Origin: Paralichthys olivaceus
Taxonomy: Eukaryota > Chordata > Actinopteri > Pleuronectiformes > Paralichthyidae
Length of the DNA stretch: 64,000 nt
NCBI RefSeq assembly: GCF_024713975.1
Contig: NC_091093.1
Span: 18,225,501 to 18,289,500 of the forward strand
Direction of reading: 5' to 3'
In this document: positions 46,248-59,849 of the stretch, piece by piece
Position numbering within the stretch: position 1 is the first letter of the stretch
Layout of the letters: each line of letters opens with the position of its first letter
The notes under the pieces: model-generated
The model's database searches: none
What the model was told of the DNA's origin: nothing
What the model saw: the letters and a program-made list of their open reading frames with translations, nothing else
Translations under genes and position numbers: made by a program

Positions 46248-49200
46248 GGGTGTAGGTTCTCCACACAGCCTCCCCACAACTCCAGAGCCACTGCCTGGTC
46301 TCTCCTGGCCGCGGCCCTCTCTGGGCTCCAGGAGGAATTGCTGGGAGCCTTGCTGGAGCAGGGAGTCTGGAGGCACAGGAAATGAGCTGGTGGGAGCAAT
46401 GTCCTGCTTCTGGATGGTGCTCAGGGACTCAGTGTTGGTAAAAACAGAAGCCTGACCTTTGTCAGGGTCACCTGCAGCCTGAGACAGGTTGTTGGAGAAG
46501 GGTTTGTTTTTATTTAGATGTCCTGCAGCCATGTCTGGATTCTGCTGGGCTTGACACAGGTCACCAGTCTGCTGACAACACAAAACAGAGGGTAAAAGGT
46601 GTGTTTTGTCTTAGAGTACACATCACTATGACATTTTAAACCTATATCCACAAGAACAATTCTCTTAAGGATATGTATGAAGGTAAATTCATTTTTTTGA
46701 AAGTGTAATTTGAAATATCTAATCACATCCAAAACAGTTCAATTGTTTTCACTATGTAAAGGTTGAGGCCTTTATTCAGGCAACAGATCAATACATCACC
46801 TTATAAACACCAGAAGATTGGAGGTTGCTGGTCACTTCCATCGGAGTGATGTCTTCTCTTTTCACTAAAGGCAACATGGAGGGCATCAAAGCACTATCCA
46901 GAACTGTGGGAGCAAGAGCAGGGAACATATTAATATATTGAATTACATATTAAAACTTATTGTCAAAATGTTTTTAATGAAAAATGTCTCTGTTGCTGTG
47001 AGCTAAAAAAGTGAAATAGTGTCGACACTGTACAGTTTACATTCAGTGCAGTATATAAGGAGTAAACAGCTTTAGATGCAAATAAATTCTGATGGGCGAC
47101 TCCAAAACTCCATCCCTTTGTATACATATGCTTCTTCTGAAATACACACTACTGAAGTAAACAACCGTGATTGTGTATATGAGTTAACAAAGTGAAAAAT
47201 AACCTTTAACTTGTTCATCAAAAGTACAAGTCTTCACTGGAGAAGGCATCTCTTTCTTCACAGGAACATCATGTTGTGCTGGAAGAGCAAATGTAAACAG
47301 ATTTCCTTGAGTCAACAATAAAGGAAAATCTATGTAAACCTTCATAAATATAATATATAATATTTCATCACACTCTTGTCATTAAGCAAGATGTAAATAA
47401 TGACCTTGTAATCAGGTTATATTCTATTTAACAAAGTCAATTGACTGATGAATAAAGAGAAACGTATATGTACTGTAGATGAAGTGAAATGGAAATGAAA
47501 CAAACCTGGATCTGGAGTGTAAGTAAAAGGCTGAACGTCGTGAGATCTCCCAGCATTTGTCACCACATAGACTCCTACGTACACTGCAGAGGTGACGGCT
47601 TGATTCTGGTAGGGAGGAACCTTCACTATCAAGTGATTCTTGATAAGCAAAAAAAAAAAATAAAGTCAGCAACATGAACAGTTTCAACAGTACAACAGCA
47701 GTAGGTCTATGTGCATGTATCTAATCTGAGTCAAAGGGGGAGTAGATTAGAAAACATTGAATGAATATACAATAACAATGAGTTTCTGAGCAGGTCATCA
47801 CTATGATAATGGATCATGTTCTAACAGCACATCACGAGCATGGAGATGAAGAGACGTTTGTTCTCGTATTCGTCGAAACTAGAGGTAGCAAAGGAATGAG
47901 CTATCAACAGTGATCAATGGTGCAGGATTTTAAAAACACGGAAAATGAGATATTTGAGTACGTATAGTTGTGTATAATGTATGCCCCCCCACAAATCCAG
48001 TGTGCCTCCAATAAAAACAAAAGATTTATATCAATTCATCTACTCCTGAGCATTTTGTTCTCAAGGGCAAAGGTTTAAAACTGGACTGCTGAGACATTCA
48101 AGTCCACACTGAGTGTGTAATTAGGTCAGAACACAATGAGACTACTCAAACCTTTCAACCAGCAGCTATTTAAGGTGATTACATGATTACAAGGCCCATA
48201 CAAATCTGAAATGGCTGCTTCTATCTACTTAGCTCTTTAGGAAATAGCATTAATCATTTGGTACAAAAACAATCAGATTTTACCTGGTGAAACAGCTCCA
48301 TGTCAATTTCAGCCTCAGCCTTCCACGAGCTCTCATCTGAAAGGAAGAACAAGTTTCAGGTTGACCAGGGACACAAACACAAAATTAAGAATGGAAGAAC
48401 CTAAAAATATCCATGGATAAAAAGCATTCAAGACTCTCACCTGAAACATTCTCCTGAAATATGACTTTGGTGTCTTTGAGAAAGTTTTTGCCGATGATGA
48501 AGACTTCTTCTCCGCCCCTCACTGAACAACTGTGCAGTGATTTTTTCAAGATCTCAGGCACCCCTGCAGGCTGGGCTGTAAACCGAGCAAATACAGAGTT
48601 GGTTGAATCGAAAAAGGGGAGAGAGAACCAAGATCTTTATGTGACTTTATGTGTCGGCTATCAATGCTACTTTTTTCTTTAAGCACCAGATCAATTTTAA
48701 ATGCTTATCACAGGTTTTAATGTGATTATGCATCCAAACGTTTACAGATTAACAGTACACCATGTTCTTTTTTGATTGAGCAGATGTCTATTTGTCAACT
48801 GTGGAAGGTACAGTCACAAAACGTGATGTTAGGTATGTAGCTATGTTTAAAATGAACTCCATGTTCAAAGATGGGTGTGGTCGACAGGCGTGTGAACTCA
48901 TCACACAATGGTATCTAGTTTCAAAGTTTTACCTTATGTTTAATATTCAAATTTAACGCAGATAGATTCATAGATTTTCTCTGATTCTGGTGTTTAGTTG
49001 AAGCTTTTTGAGGTTTCACAGCGATTCTAAAGGATTTTGCTGAACTCTCTCTCATCAGTGCAAATATGTATGAAGTATTGAGTCTGTCATCAACAGAACT
49101 TTTAAAATGCTGAAGAGATTTTCTTGGACCATGGATTCTGCAAAGATGTTTCCTTTTTCTGGATTTAAATGACTAAAACCAAAAATGTTCCCTAACCTTT

Positions 49201-52200
49201 GATGAATTTATTATTTGTTACTTATGAAGCAAACAATACCAGCACTGCAGTTTGAGACCTTTGCTTCACCCGGCGTATATGGTCAAAAGCAATTTTTAAA
49301 ATAAATGATTATTGATATTTTTCAAAATGGTCAAAAGAGCTTTGTATATGCTGATCACAGACTGTATACAAAGTTCTTTATATACGGTCTATGATCCTGA
49401 AACTCAAATATCTTTTCCTCTGATACATTTCACCAACTCTTTTCAGTTCTCTGCAGCAACACTCACACACGCTAAGGGGATTACTTTTTTGGGGGGGGTT
49501 TTGTGGAAAGATATTTCTCTGGCTAGCAAGCTGGCTCCGTGTAAACAATAGAAGTCCACACACCTCTATTGTTTTGTCCTTTCCTTCTCTTTCTCCCCTG
49601 TCTCTCCCAAATCCATTTACACAAAAACTTTCTTATGGCCCAAAGCGTCTTTCCTGTTTATGAAACCAACCACACCCTCATACTGTACGTATTATTAAAT
49701 AACACCTGAGTCTGAAGGAATCTTTACACATTGTCTCCGAATGCGAACATCAAGAGACAACAAAGTTTTTCTGACCCCGGGCAACACTAAACTTTAGAAA
49801 CAGGGCCTCTCCTGTTAAAAGAGAAGAAAATGGCTCAGTTTACAGAATAAATTGTGATTGTTAAGTAAGTAGGCCTAGTTCGGTTTGTTTAACCCTAAGA
49901 TTTGTTTCATTAAGAGAAATAAAACATCAGAATTTGTCCAAAAACAAACTAAGCTTATTTCTTGGTGATTGAAACAATGTATCAATTCATGTAATAACTG
50001 TTACCACAGATATAAATACAAGGAGAAGGCTGACATACTACACAAGATTGGAGATGAGGGAGTCTGGAGTGTGAGCATTGATCCATCTGAACGGGGGATG
50101 TTGACCCGAAACACCAGGCGGGCGCGTGTGCTCTTCTTCTTGGACCCAGCGACGCCAATACGAGCCTCGACATCAGCGTTACGGAGCTTTAAGATCCCGA
50201 CACAGTCCACCCTGCACAGAGAAGCAACGTAAAACAACTTTATTTGCCAAAATCACTTTACACACTGCATCTTACTATGTGTCATCATAGCTGCTTTCAG
50301 ACAAGCACTGAACTCCAGATACTCTCCTGAAATTATCCTGAAATTATATTATGGCTGTACATGAGAACGCCAATGTTCGAGTCAGTTCCTCTGGACACAT
50401 GGGCTCTCTCGGACATTCTCCAGAGCTTTTACCAAGGGTAACAGGAAAAAGACTCCCGAGAGAGCCCATGTGAGGAAACGGCAGGATATTGTCCAGAATA
50501 TTCACCACAAGTGATTGAGAGTGTTGATGAAATTTCTAACACATGACAGATGCAAAATAAAGAAAAAACACAACAAATAGATCAGAATGAAAAAGAAATG
50601 CACATAGAAAACACTGACGAAGATGCCAACTTGGAAAGACAATCGGATCAGAGAGCTTAAGACGATAAGGGCCGATGACAGTGTCCATGTGCTGTAAAAG
50701 AAATTATATGTTATATGCTCTACTTCTGTTGTTGTAAATGTGTCTGACCTGAACATTTTCCTGTCTGGAATTCATGTTAATGTCTGAAAACGGTTTATGT
50801 TAACTGGGGATAAAAAAAATGTTGATATATTGACAGTACCTACTTTACAGCTCACAGGAGTCCATGCACATTTAATTAAGTAAATGACAAATCTGTGAAG
50901 TACAACTGTGAAGTATAACTGTGAAGTATAACTGTGCACATGCAGTTAAAGCAACACTTGCATTGCCTTTGTTTTATGTGGTTTAACATAAATTATCACA
51001 CAATCTGGCCAATCTCTTTCTCAAGAACAGTACATACGCTAGTGTCATGTTGGTGCTTGGATCAAGGGACACCTCAATGACAGTTGTGCCGTCAATGTCC
51101 ACCTCCTTGCAGGCTGTAGTGTTGCGGCCAGTCACCCTGCACGCTTGGTAAAACCCATGAGGCTTCACACGCCCGGTATCGTTGCCCACAAACACTTGTA
51201 AAATAACTGGCTCGTTCACACCCTCCAGCTGTGAAAGTGAAAAAAGACAAGGGATTAAAAATGCATCGACTATATGAGAAGGTCTGGATCTGATATGTTA
51301 CTTAAAAACAAGAAATGTATCCGCAATTTTTCAAAATAAGTCTGATAAGGATAAGATCATTTTCAACATCCTTTCCTATTGCAGCTATGATCTTGTTCCT
51401 GTGTCTCTTCACCTTTCCCTTGTTTTGCAGATGTTAACTAAGTGTATTTCCCTACCTCCAGCAGATGCCCTAATGGGCTTTAAAGCATCTTCTCATTTAC
51501 CAGTCAAACCTTTCGTGTTCTGCCCATTTACAACACCTTCCTCTATGAGTCGTAGCATGTTTATAAGCCCAGCTTGATTCCACTTTATTGTGCAATCAAC
51601 AGCTCTGCCCTGACTGTAGCCAGAAACTGGGATAGCACAATTCACACTTTGCTTTGTCCAGATTCATTTTTTCCAGATTCATCTCAAAATCACCTACTGG
51701 ACCAGCATGAGTTACAAACTGGCTAAATTAATGATCATCCTTTATGATCCTGAGGTTACTGCACAGAGGTATCATCACTTCATCTCTCAGTTCCACCTCT
51801 ACAGAGGCACAGTGGTATTTTAGAAAGATGAAGTTTCCTGTATATCCAACTTGCAGATTTCTGTATTTAAATGATTCATTGTGAAACTGTTTTGGTAAGA
51901 GCCTTAACATGCTGGGGCTCTTCAAATCCAGTCTAAACCTTTCTGCCACAACAATGTCACAATAACACTTAGAAGCACAAACCTACGGTGGCCCTGAGAG
52001 ATCAATGCACTTCAATTTAAGAAAATGTCCAAATAGAAAAAACATGCAAATGGAGAAAATAGCTTAATCAATTTGACAACACATACACAGCAAATAAAAC
52101 CCCTGAAATTACTCAAACCACAACCAAATATATACCAAAGTGAGTACCTGGTCGTGTTGTGAGTATTTGCAGTGCATTCTTTATTCGCCACACATGTCAA

Positions 52201-55200
52201 ACTGATGAAGATGTTTTCTCCATTTACAAGTGTGTCTATTTGCATGTAGCTCTCAGGGCCACTGTAACAAACACAATATGATACAAAATGCTAACCACTA
52301 AAAACATGATGAAAACATGACATTGCAAGTATAGCAAATCCTATATACGCATGTAAAAGCCTCTGAAAATAATCCATTCATTAACTCAACTTAATCAGAA
52401 AAGCTGAAACTCTGACTATAGAGTTCTTCACCTTTACAGTAGGGAAGCCTTGTTGCGTGCGGTCCTTCACTGACCCTCTGCTGCCTTCAGTCAGATAGCG
52501 GGCTCGGTGCTGAGTCTCAGGTTGGATGTGGATCTTCAGCTCCTTCCCCTCACTCTTCGGTGGGTATTGCATCGAAAGAGTCCCCCCTTTATGGTTAGCT
52601 GCCTGAGGATTGTCGGAGCTGCAACAAAGACCCATTTTAACAGAGACGTCAGAGATCACTTCTAATTCTGACATTTGTAACAGTCTACTGTAGTACATCT
52701 ACTACATTGGCACAAATCTTTAGGTTCAGAGCCCAACTCGTCAAAAGGAAAGGCACAACATGACACTGTAAATAATACATATCTGTGTGTGTATATCTGG
52801 CTGAAATTTGTTCTGGGTGTGATGCTGGAAAATTGCTTTGTAGCTGCAACGGTGAAACGGCTTGCAAGTTGCCATGGTGCACTGAGCAATGCAGAGTTAA
52901 GAGGCCCTCCATCAACGAAGCATATTCTATCTGCAGCTCTTAAAGCATTCAGAGTTATCTGTTTATTTAATCTGCTCTGCTTATCCTAGGTCTTTGAGAG
53001 GGGCTCTGTGATTCACTGTGGCTGACCATTGTTTGTACTTCAGTATCCTGCCCCTCCCTCCCCTCTGATCTGGCCGCTCCTCTTCGGTCCAAGTGTGGTG
53101 GGAAATCCAGAGCCAGTGTAGTTTGTTAATTTCCATCTGTTGATGTGTGTGTGTGTGTGTGTGTGTGTGTGTCTGTGTGGCCTTTAATAATAACCTATTC
53201 TGACAATCAGGATAAGTGCTGTGTGAGACTATCCAGGGGGAAAGTGAAGACAGTATCTATTTAAGAGCCTAATGCTACAACTACCAATGTCAGAACGACA
53301 TGAGATTTAGAGGGACATGACTTGGACACTTTGACATAGACTGTATGTAAAGATGGACAACATGATAATCACCTAGTGGCTGGTTGCAGTATAGGTCGTA
53401 AACCCCGCTGCTTCCATGTTAGTTGAAGGGACATGGGCCAGAAGTCATTTTAGGTGATGTTTGTTGAAGCATTCATTTCTCTTTCTTTCATTAGTTGCTA
53501 AAAAACAGGGTGAGGCTGACTTGCCATTGGTCGAGAGTGTGTATCAGTGGGACTTTGATGCTGCAGCTCCATCTCTTTGCTGACTCTGGTTCCAAATGAC
53601 ATCATAGTGTGTGATGGCTGTGATCGTATCCCTGATATTTTGGTTTAATTTCTGGATAGTGGGAGCAAGCTATGTCACGTTGTCCATTTTTATATACAGT
53701 CTATGGGCGTTAAAAAATCAAACAGATGAAGTCTTTCAAACTACATACAAATAAAGTTCACACAAACCTTCCTTTTGATGCTGTCTTGTTGTCAGGTCCT
53801 AACTGTGACAGGACAAAGTGCGGGCCTTTAGCACTGTCTGCATCAAACACGTCCATGCTGGCTTCCCCTGCAGGCACAGCCTTCGGACCAGGCCTCTGTC
53901 GAGGGGTACGTTTACGGGACTTTCTTGGTACCTCTGTGTTGTCATTGTAGGAAACACTACTCATGATACTAAAGTTGGAGAGAGAGTCATCCATCCAGAT
54001 GCTGTTACTCTGCTCTGAGTCCAGGGAGGCTTCATTCTGGCAGGACATGCGGCTGTCATCAAACAAGTCTTGCGGAGGGGGAGAGATGTTCAGTACGGTG
54101 CGGCGCTTAGACGGGGTCATCTGGTGATGTGACTGGGCCTCCTGGGATGTTGCACCTCTTCCAGCTCCCAGTTCACTGCTCCCCCTACAGTTACCGCCAC
54201 CACTGCCGTTGCCATTCCCGTTCTCTGCTCCGACAACCTCCGGTACCACACGGCTATTCCTGGCATCTTCCTGGTCAACATTGTTGCTGTGGACTGGGTT
54301 CTGGTCACTGGCTGAAGAGCTGGAATGTATGGTGGAGCTGGAAGAGGTGGAAAAAGCACTGCGGGGGCCTTCCATGGACATGGCATCTACAGTGCAAATG
54401 ATTAGACAGTGAATAAAGGCATCTCAACCTGTGTTGGCTAGCAGTCCCATTTAAGCAGCAAAATGTGTTCATGATTGTTTATTTTTTGCTTTTGTTTAGT
54501 ATTTTTTACACATCCAATTAAATTTTCCCTTTTCTGTTTTTATAGGATCTTATATATATGTGTCTGTGGACAGTGTGTGAATAATAGTATTGTTATAAAT
54601 TAAAAAGGGGCAAAAGAAGAGATGAGAGGTGAGCAGCCCCCCTAATTAAAAAACTGAAGAGTAAAAATGCTTGTGAGTAGATTAACAACTAAAAAAATCT
54701 AACAACTGAATGAATTTATCATTATTATTAGCATTTTGTTCATGTTCAACTGAATGAAAAATGAGCCAAAATGGTAAGATGGAGAGGAAGTTCAAAATGT
54801 TCATGTGCACAATAAGATGCATGCCAATTATTGGAGCTTTGTTTTGTTTTATTTTGTTTATTTCTTTTTTTGCTACATAAGTTCTTTTCGTTGGGACTGA
54901 ACGTAGCCACAGAGACAAAATAAACAAGCTTCTGACCTATGAAGCAGAGAACTGCAGACCATTTTATATGCAGACACTCCCTGCTTCAGAGGGAACTTCC
55001 TGGAATATAAAAATGAGACAGCGAATGAGCAATAAGAGCTGAACAGTAAAAAATTTAATCAGTGAAAAAAAATATCAATAACACAGGGTATTTTTTTTTT
55101 CTTTGTCAAAAAGGTGCTGCTCCAGCATGCTGACATACACTGTAATTTCAAAAGCATTCAAATAGTTATGGTGAACTAGATGAAGAGCAGGGAAAGGTGT

Positions 55201-57109
55201 GGTTAAGTTGTAGATCGTAATAAAAAAAGGAGTTAGACTTCTGTTGACATTCTGGATTGTTTGGTGACTCATTAGTTTGCAAAACACACATTCGGGAAGA
55301 AAAACAAGCACATACAATGCATATGGAGGTAGTGTCATTTTTAGCAAGTGTCACGACACAAAGACATATATGATCACATATCATGGCAACCACAAAATAT
55401 GGACAAGTAATAGAAAATGCTCCATCCTGTCTGACTGTCCCGGTCTTATCTGCCATTTACTCTAAAAACATTCAAGCTCTCAGTGAGAAAACAGGCTATA
55501 TAAATTATATACATTAATAAATATTACAGTCCATTATTGATTCATTGGGCCGACATTCTTTTTTTTCAGGGTGTAGGACGGAGGCATATTTTTCCTTTCT
55601 TCTTGTACTTCTTGTACTTAATGGCAAATTGCATCCTGTTTACTGTTGTATTTGTGGCTGTATAAACCTGATAGTGTGACCTGTGGCTATAAAAAAACAC
55701 ACTACAACAGCAACCTCACCTGACTGCGTCATGTGTATATTATTATTATTATTATTAGTTTATTTTACACTGAAGTATATACCTGGCCCCAGGTTTGCTG
55801 TGTGGCAACATGATAGATTGATTCAGGAATACCGAAAACTATTAAAAGGTCTTAAAATTTGATTTCAACACAGTTTCTTTTATTTAAATAGTATCCTACC
55901 ACATGCCAAGTTGCTATCAATCAGTTGATGCACAGTAAACATGGAGTTTCTGAGCCCAGAGTCAGTTTTCCAATTTGCTCAGTTGTGTAATCTAGCCTCT
56001 GTTGTACCACTGCCCATTATTCATCATATTCTGCCTTTAATTATTTATCAAAGTCGCCTCTCCAGGGAATGTTTTGAATTTGACTACAACAATGCACAAT
56101 AGCAACATATTAAAGAGCTAAAGAAAAAAAAAGATGAGTATTAGAGTCATTAGCATTGTTGTACACCCGTCTATGTGGGTGTATACTATTATTACACAAC
56201 TGAGTTTGGACCAGGTTTTTGTTGATCAATCACACAATCGCTTTCTGCTGCCTAAAGACACTTGCATTGTACATGGTCCCACTTGCCTCCACTTTTTGCT
56301 GGGTGTGGGATGGTTTTCTTTATCTTATTTCTGGAATATTGTGTCTCTTTAGCAATTTCATTTTCCACTATGAACAATATAGCTCCAAATTGGAAGTGCA
56401 AAATACATAACACAGCCACTCAAAACTTCAAACTTATCTAAACAAAAGTGACAAAACAGTTTAAACAACCAACTACTTTGTGCTGAGCATGCAAAACTCA
56501 TATAAGCTGGGCTCTTGCATCATTATGTGTACTGTGTTCAGTTTAAACCATCAATTACTCTTACATTGCATGCATGCCGTCGATAATGCAACACTTAAAA
56601 GAACTGGAAAATTCACAGAGGGCTCTAATAACTGTGAACCCATTGCACGTGATCAACATTTCAAAACTGCAATGCTGCAAGAGACTACAACATATAGTAG
56701 ATCACAACAATCTTTTCAACCAAATATTTCAGTGTCTAGGCAGGTACATATAGCAGACAAGTTCTGTTGATTCCACTCCAATTACATAACCTCCTTCTCA
56801 CATGTTTTTTAAATTTTTATTTGGACCCACACGTGAGGATCACAGAGTAAGAAGCGGGTAGTCTGACTGGCTTTCCCGTCGTATGCAGGTGTTTGTTTGC
56901 CTACAGGTACACAGTGTTTTGGGGTCGGGCGTGATCAGTCCTGCTTGCAGACAAGAATAAGAAAAAGAGGAGCAGGTTCCTACCTGATGCTAGAGAAGCA
57001 GAAGGAGGAGGCCCTGCCTCTCCGCCACTCTTTTGACTCATGACTTTTAGGTTCTGCTGAGTGGAGGAAGGCAACTGCAGCTCTCTGGGTAGAAGGTCAT
57101 ACACTGATT
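43573..57109 (-). CDS. nfat5: nuclear factor of activated T cells 5 (TonEBP), all but N-terminal exon
   Basis: Rel-family transcription factor that activates osmoprotective genes under hypertonic stress. Twelve exons: 56984-57109, 53768-54386, 52432-52618, 51038-51228, 50039-50211, 48441-48575, 48284-48336, 47506-47638, 47204-47278, 46800-46903, 44714-46571 and 43573-43811. They total 3893 bases and join in phase to about 1297 residues. The visible N-terminus is [17 protein letters not shown] basic nuclear localisation stretch [14 protein letters not shown] precedes the Rel DNA-binding region ([49 protein letters not shown]). The IPT dimerisation fold follows ([27 protein letters not shown]-like, [15 protein letters not shown]). 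The huge exon is a Gln-rich activation domain with runs of 23 and 14 Gln. The C-terminus is [15 protein letters not shown] to SRSY. The exon encoding the usual short MPSDF-type start was not found in the window. Confidence 0.97.
43812..44713 (-). other. nfat5 last intron, no gene seen
   Basis: This AT-rich intron lies between the Gln-rich exon and the final exon. There is a short GAAA repeat near 44155-44170. No coding signal was recognised. Confidence 0.7.
45783..45851 (-). repeat. nfat5: polyglutamine-coding CAG/CAA tract in nfat5
   Basis: Twenty-three consecutive Gln codons, mostly CAG with a few CAA interruptions, between FQHP and AALFQQ. A second run of 14 Gln lies at about 46206-46247. 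Both are in the large activation-domain exon. Confidence 0.95.
48576..50038 (-). other. nfat5 intron within the Rel-homology exons, no gene seen
   Basis: It joins the exon ending PSSPILC to the one starting with the QPAGVPEIL segment (a split Thr codon). AT-rich, with only short open frames and a short G run near 49491. Confidence 0.7.
50288..50803. mobile_element. fold-back MITE-like element, copy 2
   Basis: It starts GCTGCTTTCAGACAAGCACT and ends with AATGTCTGAAAACGG, whose reverse complement gives CCGTTTTCAGACATT. It also holds internal CTCTCTCGGACATTCTCCAG and its complement-like partner. It is related to 34707-35238 and lies in the nfat5 intron downstream of the exon ending at 51038. 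Confidence 0.65.
51229..52431 (-). other. nfat5 intron, no gene seen
   Basis: It separates the exon ending GFPTVK from the one starting with LEGVNEP. AT-rich, no recognised element. Confidence 0.7.
52619..53767 (-). other. nfat5 intron with TG tract
   Basis: It joins a split Ser codon between KG and SDNPQ. It contains the TG microsatellite at 53143-53171 and no recognised gene. Confidence 0.7.
53143..53171 (+). repeat. (TG)n microsatellite
   Basis: About 14 TG dinucleotides in an nfat5 intron. Confidence 0.95.
54387..56983 (-). other. nfat5 intron, no gene seen
   Basis: A 2.6 kb AT-rich intron between the exon ending SASLAS and the exon starting with the DAMSMEGP segment. There is a short TTA repeat near 55738-55758. 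Nothing else is recognisable. Confidence 0.7.
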
Positions 57110-57746
57110 CTATGGAGAGAGGGAGAACAGAAAGAAGTTATATTAATGTGATATTTAGTAAAATGAAAATTGATGAAAATGAAAATGTTATCGTGTCAAT
57201 TTCATTACAAATTGCTGAGATGAAACGTGATAACTAACATGGCTTGTTACTTTTAATAATAATTTCTCTATGAAATTCAGTTTAACACTGATGCAGTAGA
57301 TGACTGTATGACAACCACAACTCTTGCACAATTACAAGAACATACCAGTGACCTGATCTGGCAACAAATCTGATAAATGAAAAAGAAACACGACAGAGCT
57401 ATTACTCTGGGAACAATGCGTAATAATAGTAGCATCAGTTCAGATGCCAAATGGGCTTCCACAACACTACTGCCAAACTCTGTATCCAACTGCCAGTATG
57501 CAACAATCACTCCACGCAATTGTGGGTTGTCACCAGTATTGACTTAAGTAAACAAAAGCCCAAAGCACAATTAACTTGATATGTGAGTGGGAAGAAATGT
57601 CAAGTGAACTAATCAGTAGCAGGACCAGGGACAACATCTTTTTTTTTGCCCATTTTCAGTCAGGGTTTTATGTTCATTATGTTATCAGTGGCAATGATAA
57701 CACTCCCCAAAACCGTAAAACAGATTTCTGCTTGATGGCTTGTGAG

Positions 57747-57845
57747 TAGAGCTGCAACTAATAAAATCAGGTAAAATGAATTGATCATTTCTAAAATTAA
57801 TGAGCAATTATTTTGATAATAGATACATTATTTAAAATAGTTTTT
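57747..57845. mobile_element. short DNA-transposon-derived fragment
   Basis: The phrase GAGCTGCAACTAATAAAATC followed by an AATTATTTTGATAATAGA phrase resembles a common vertebrate hAT-type repeat (GGGCTGCAACTAACGATTAT). The fragment is decayed and short. Confidence 0.45.
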
Positions 57846-57858
57846 GTCTTTGTATGAT

Positions 57859-57934
57859 GGCCCTGCAGTATGCTGGCGACCTGCGAGTGTAACCAGCCTA
57901 CATCGTCAGCTGAGATTGGGAAAGGAAAGCAGAA
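57859..57934 (+). mobile_element. 3' tail of a teleost LINE
   Basis: The phrase GTATGCTGGCGACCTGCGAG, later CAGCTGAGATTGGGAAAGG, matches the pattern of the teleost LINE 3' end (TGTTGGCGCCCTG then CAGCTGGGATAGGCTCCAG). It leads directly into an ATGG repeat. Confidence 0.6.
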
Positions 57935-58010
57935 TGGATAGATGGATGGATGGATGGATGGATGGAAGGATGGATGGATGATGGATGGATGATGGATGAT
58001 GGATGGATGG
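57935..58010 (+). repeat. (ATGG)n microsatellite
   Basis: ATGG repeats with ATAG, AAGG and GATGAT interruptions, directly after a LINE 3' tail. Confidence 0.95.
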
Positions 58011-59849
58011 TAAGGAATTTTTTTCTTTTAGTTTCTCTTAATTTTATATAATTGTAAATTAAGCATATCTGGGCTTTTGACAGTTGCTCGGATAAGACAA
58101 AGCATTTGATGACCTCAATTTCATTTCAGGACTCGGAGACAATGTGATGAACATTGTATTAATTTACCTTATGTATTTATTATGTTTTCAAAGTAAAACC
58201 AAATGATTACCTGATCAATCAAACACTAATTCCACCCCTATATATGATGTTTTTGTATACCTGAGCAAATATAATATCTTTGAGACTGAAGTAAAACTAT
58301 ATCAAATTTAACATCCACTGTCCCATGATAGCCATCTCTCAATATTATCAATATGATTAATGATAAAACACTGGTGCTAGATATACACCGTGCGGAAGAA
58401 CAAACCAGATGGGGACTAATGAGGTCGAAAGCTGCAGCACACCAAATAAACAGCCGATCCCATTACAAACAGGCAGCAGGGTCGTACAAAGCCTTTTTCT
58501 CTCCTCTCTGTGCCTCCCTCAGGGCCGACAGGACACGGAGAGGGGAGAAAGCCTTGGGTCAACAGCATGACAACACTTTTACTAGCAGCCTGATTCATCA
58601 TCCAAATATTATGGTATGAACTTCGAGCGGCCATTACAGTCGCCTGACTCTCTTCTCTGCCAACTGCCAGCTTTAATTACTTGCAGCTGAGTCCCGGGGT
58701 TTGGTGTGTATATCAGATACTTAACCCTCCCATTGTTACCACTCACTGTGTACAATAGACAAACCTGGGACATACTGAAACCAGCCCATGCCTCTTCATT
58801 CCCAAAGCCCTCCAGTCTCTTACAGCTCGCTTTAGAAGAGCAGGGAATGCTGGTTCCCAGAAAGGGAGCTTAAATCTGGGCTCAGCAAACTCATATAACT
58901 CACACTGAACCACACATATACACACACAGGATTCTAGTGTGGTTTTGCTGGTCCTCCAAACAAAATCACAGACACACGTGCATGCATTCGCACGCAAACG
59001 CCCCCTTCACCACCGCCTCCACAAAAACACTTTCTCTGCCCCTGCATTTACACTTTGGCTCTTCAGTCTTCTCAGGGCTCACTGACTGACTGCACATGCA
59101 GCAACATGTGCTTGGAGCGCACAGCCTTTCCAGTAAACAGATTGCCAACCGCACAGACAGAAAATATGTACTCTTCTCTCAGAGCAGTGGGTCTTGAATC
59201 ACTGACTGGCCTGTTCAAAGTGTTTCCACAGTCCCTTGACGTTTTTAAAAACTAAAAAATCTTATTTTGCTGCATATTTGTTTCCCCTTAAGCAGACAGA
59301 GTGTAATTTATTTACACGTGACAAAACACTATCCCTTTCACACGGGAGAAAATAAAAAAATAAAAAAATGACCAGTCCCATTAGATGGGAAATAAACTGT
59401 CCTGACTCACACACACCACGTGATGTTTTGATTTTATCTTCGGAGTGCACTAATGTTGTGCAGACCATCGAGGCAACCTTTAATTTTCAGTCCCATCTGT
59501 GATCATTGCAATAACAGATGAAACCTAACGGAAAACATTCAGGCCAACAGACGCCATGCTCACGTGGTCAGTGCTGATCAGATCACCTCTTGCTAATAAT
59601 GCATTTTCATACATACATCAACCTCATTAGCAGTTTCACAAAGTTAGCTCAGTCCACTCACGTTAATTGTGAACAAAAGGATTAACTCTAAACCAGACAA
59701 CCCAAGCTTCACATCAGAAATCCTGCATAAAGTTTGAAACTTCAGGAGCCAACAGAGACATATTTTATCTCCTCAGACTCCCAGCGTACCTTGGGATATG
59801 TTTATATGGTAAGTAGTGCAGACTAAAGGTGAAAAAAGAAAGCACTCAC

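Noticed and set aside
45557..46455. Poly-Ala, poly-Ser and poly-Cys open frames around the CAG tracts
   Set aside because: They are shadows of the nfat5 polyglutamine exon in other frames and on the opposite strand.
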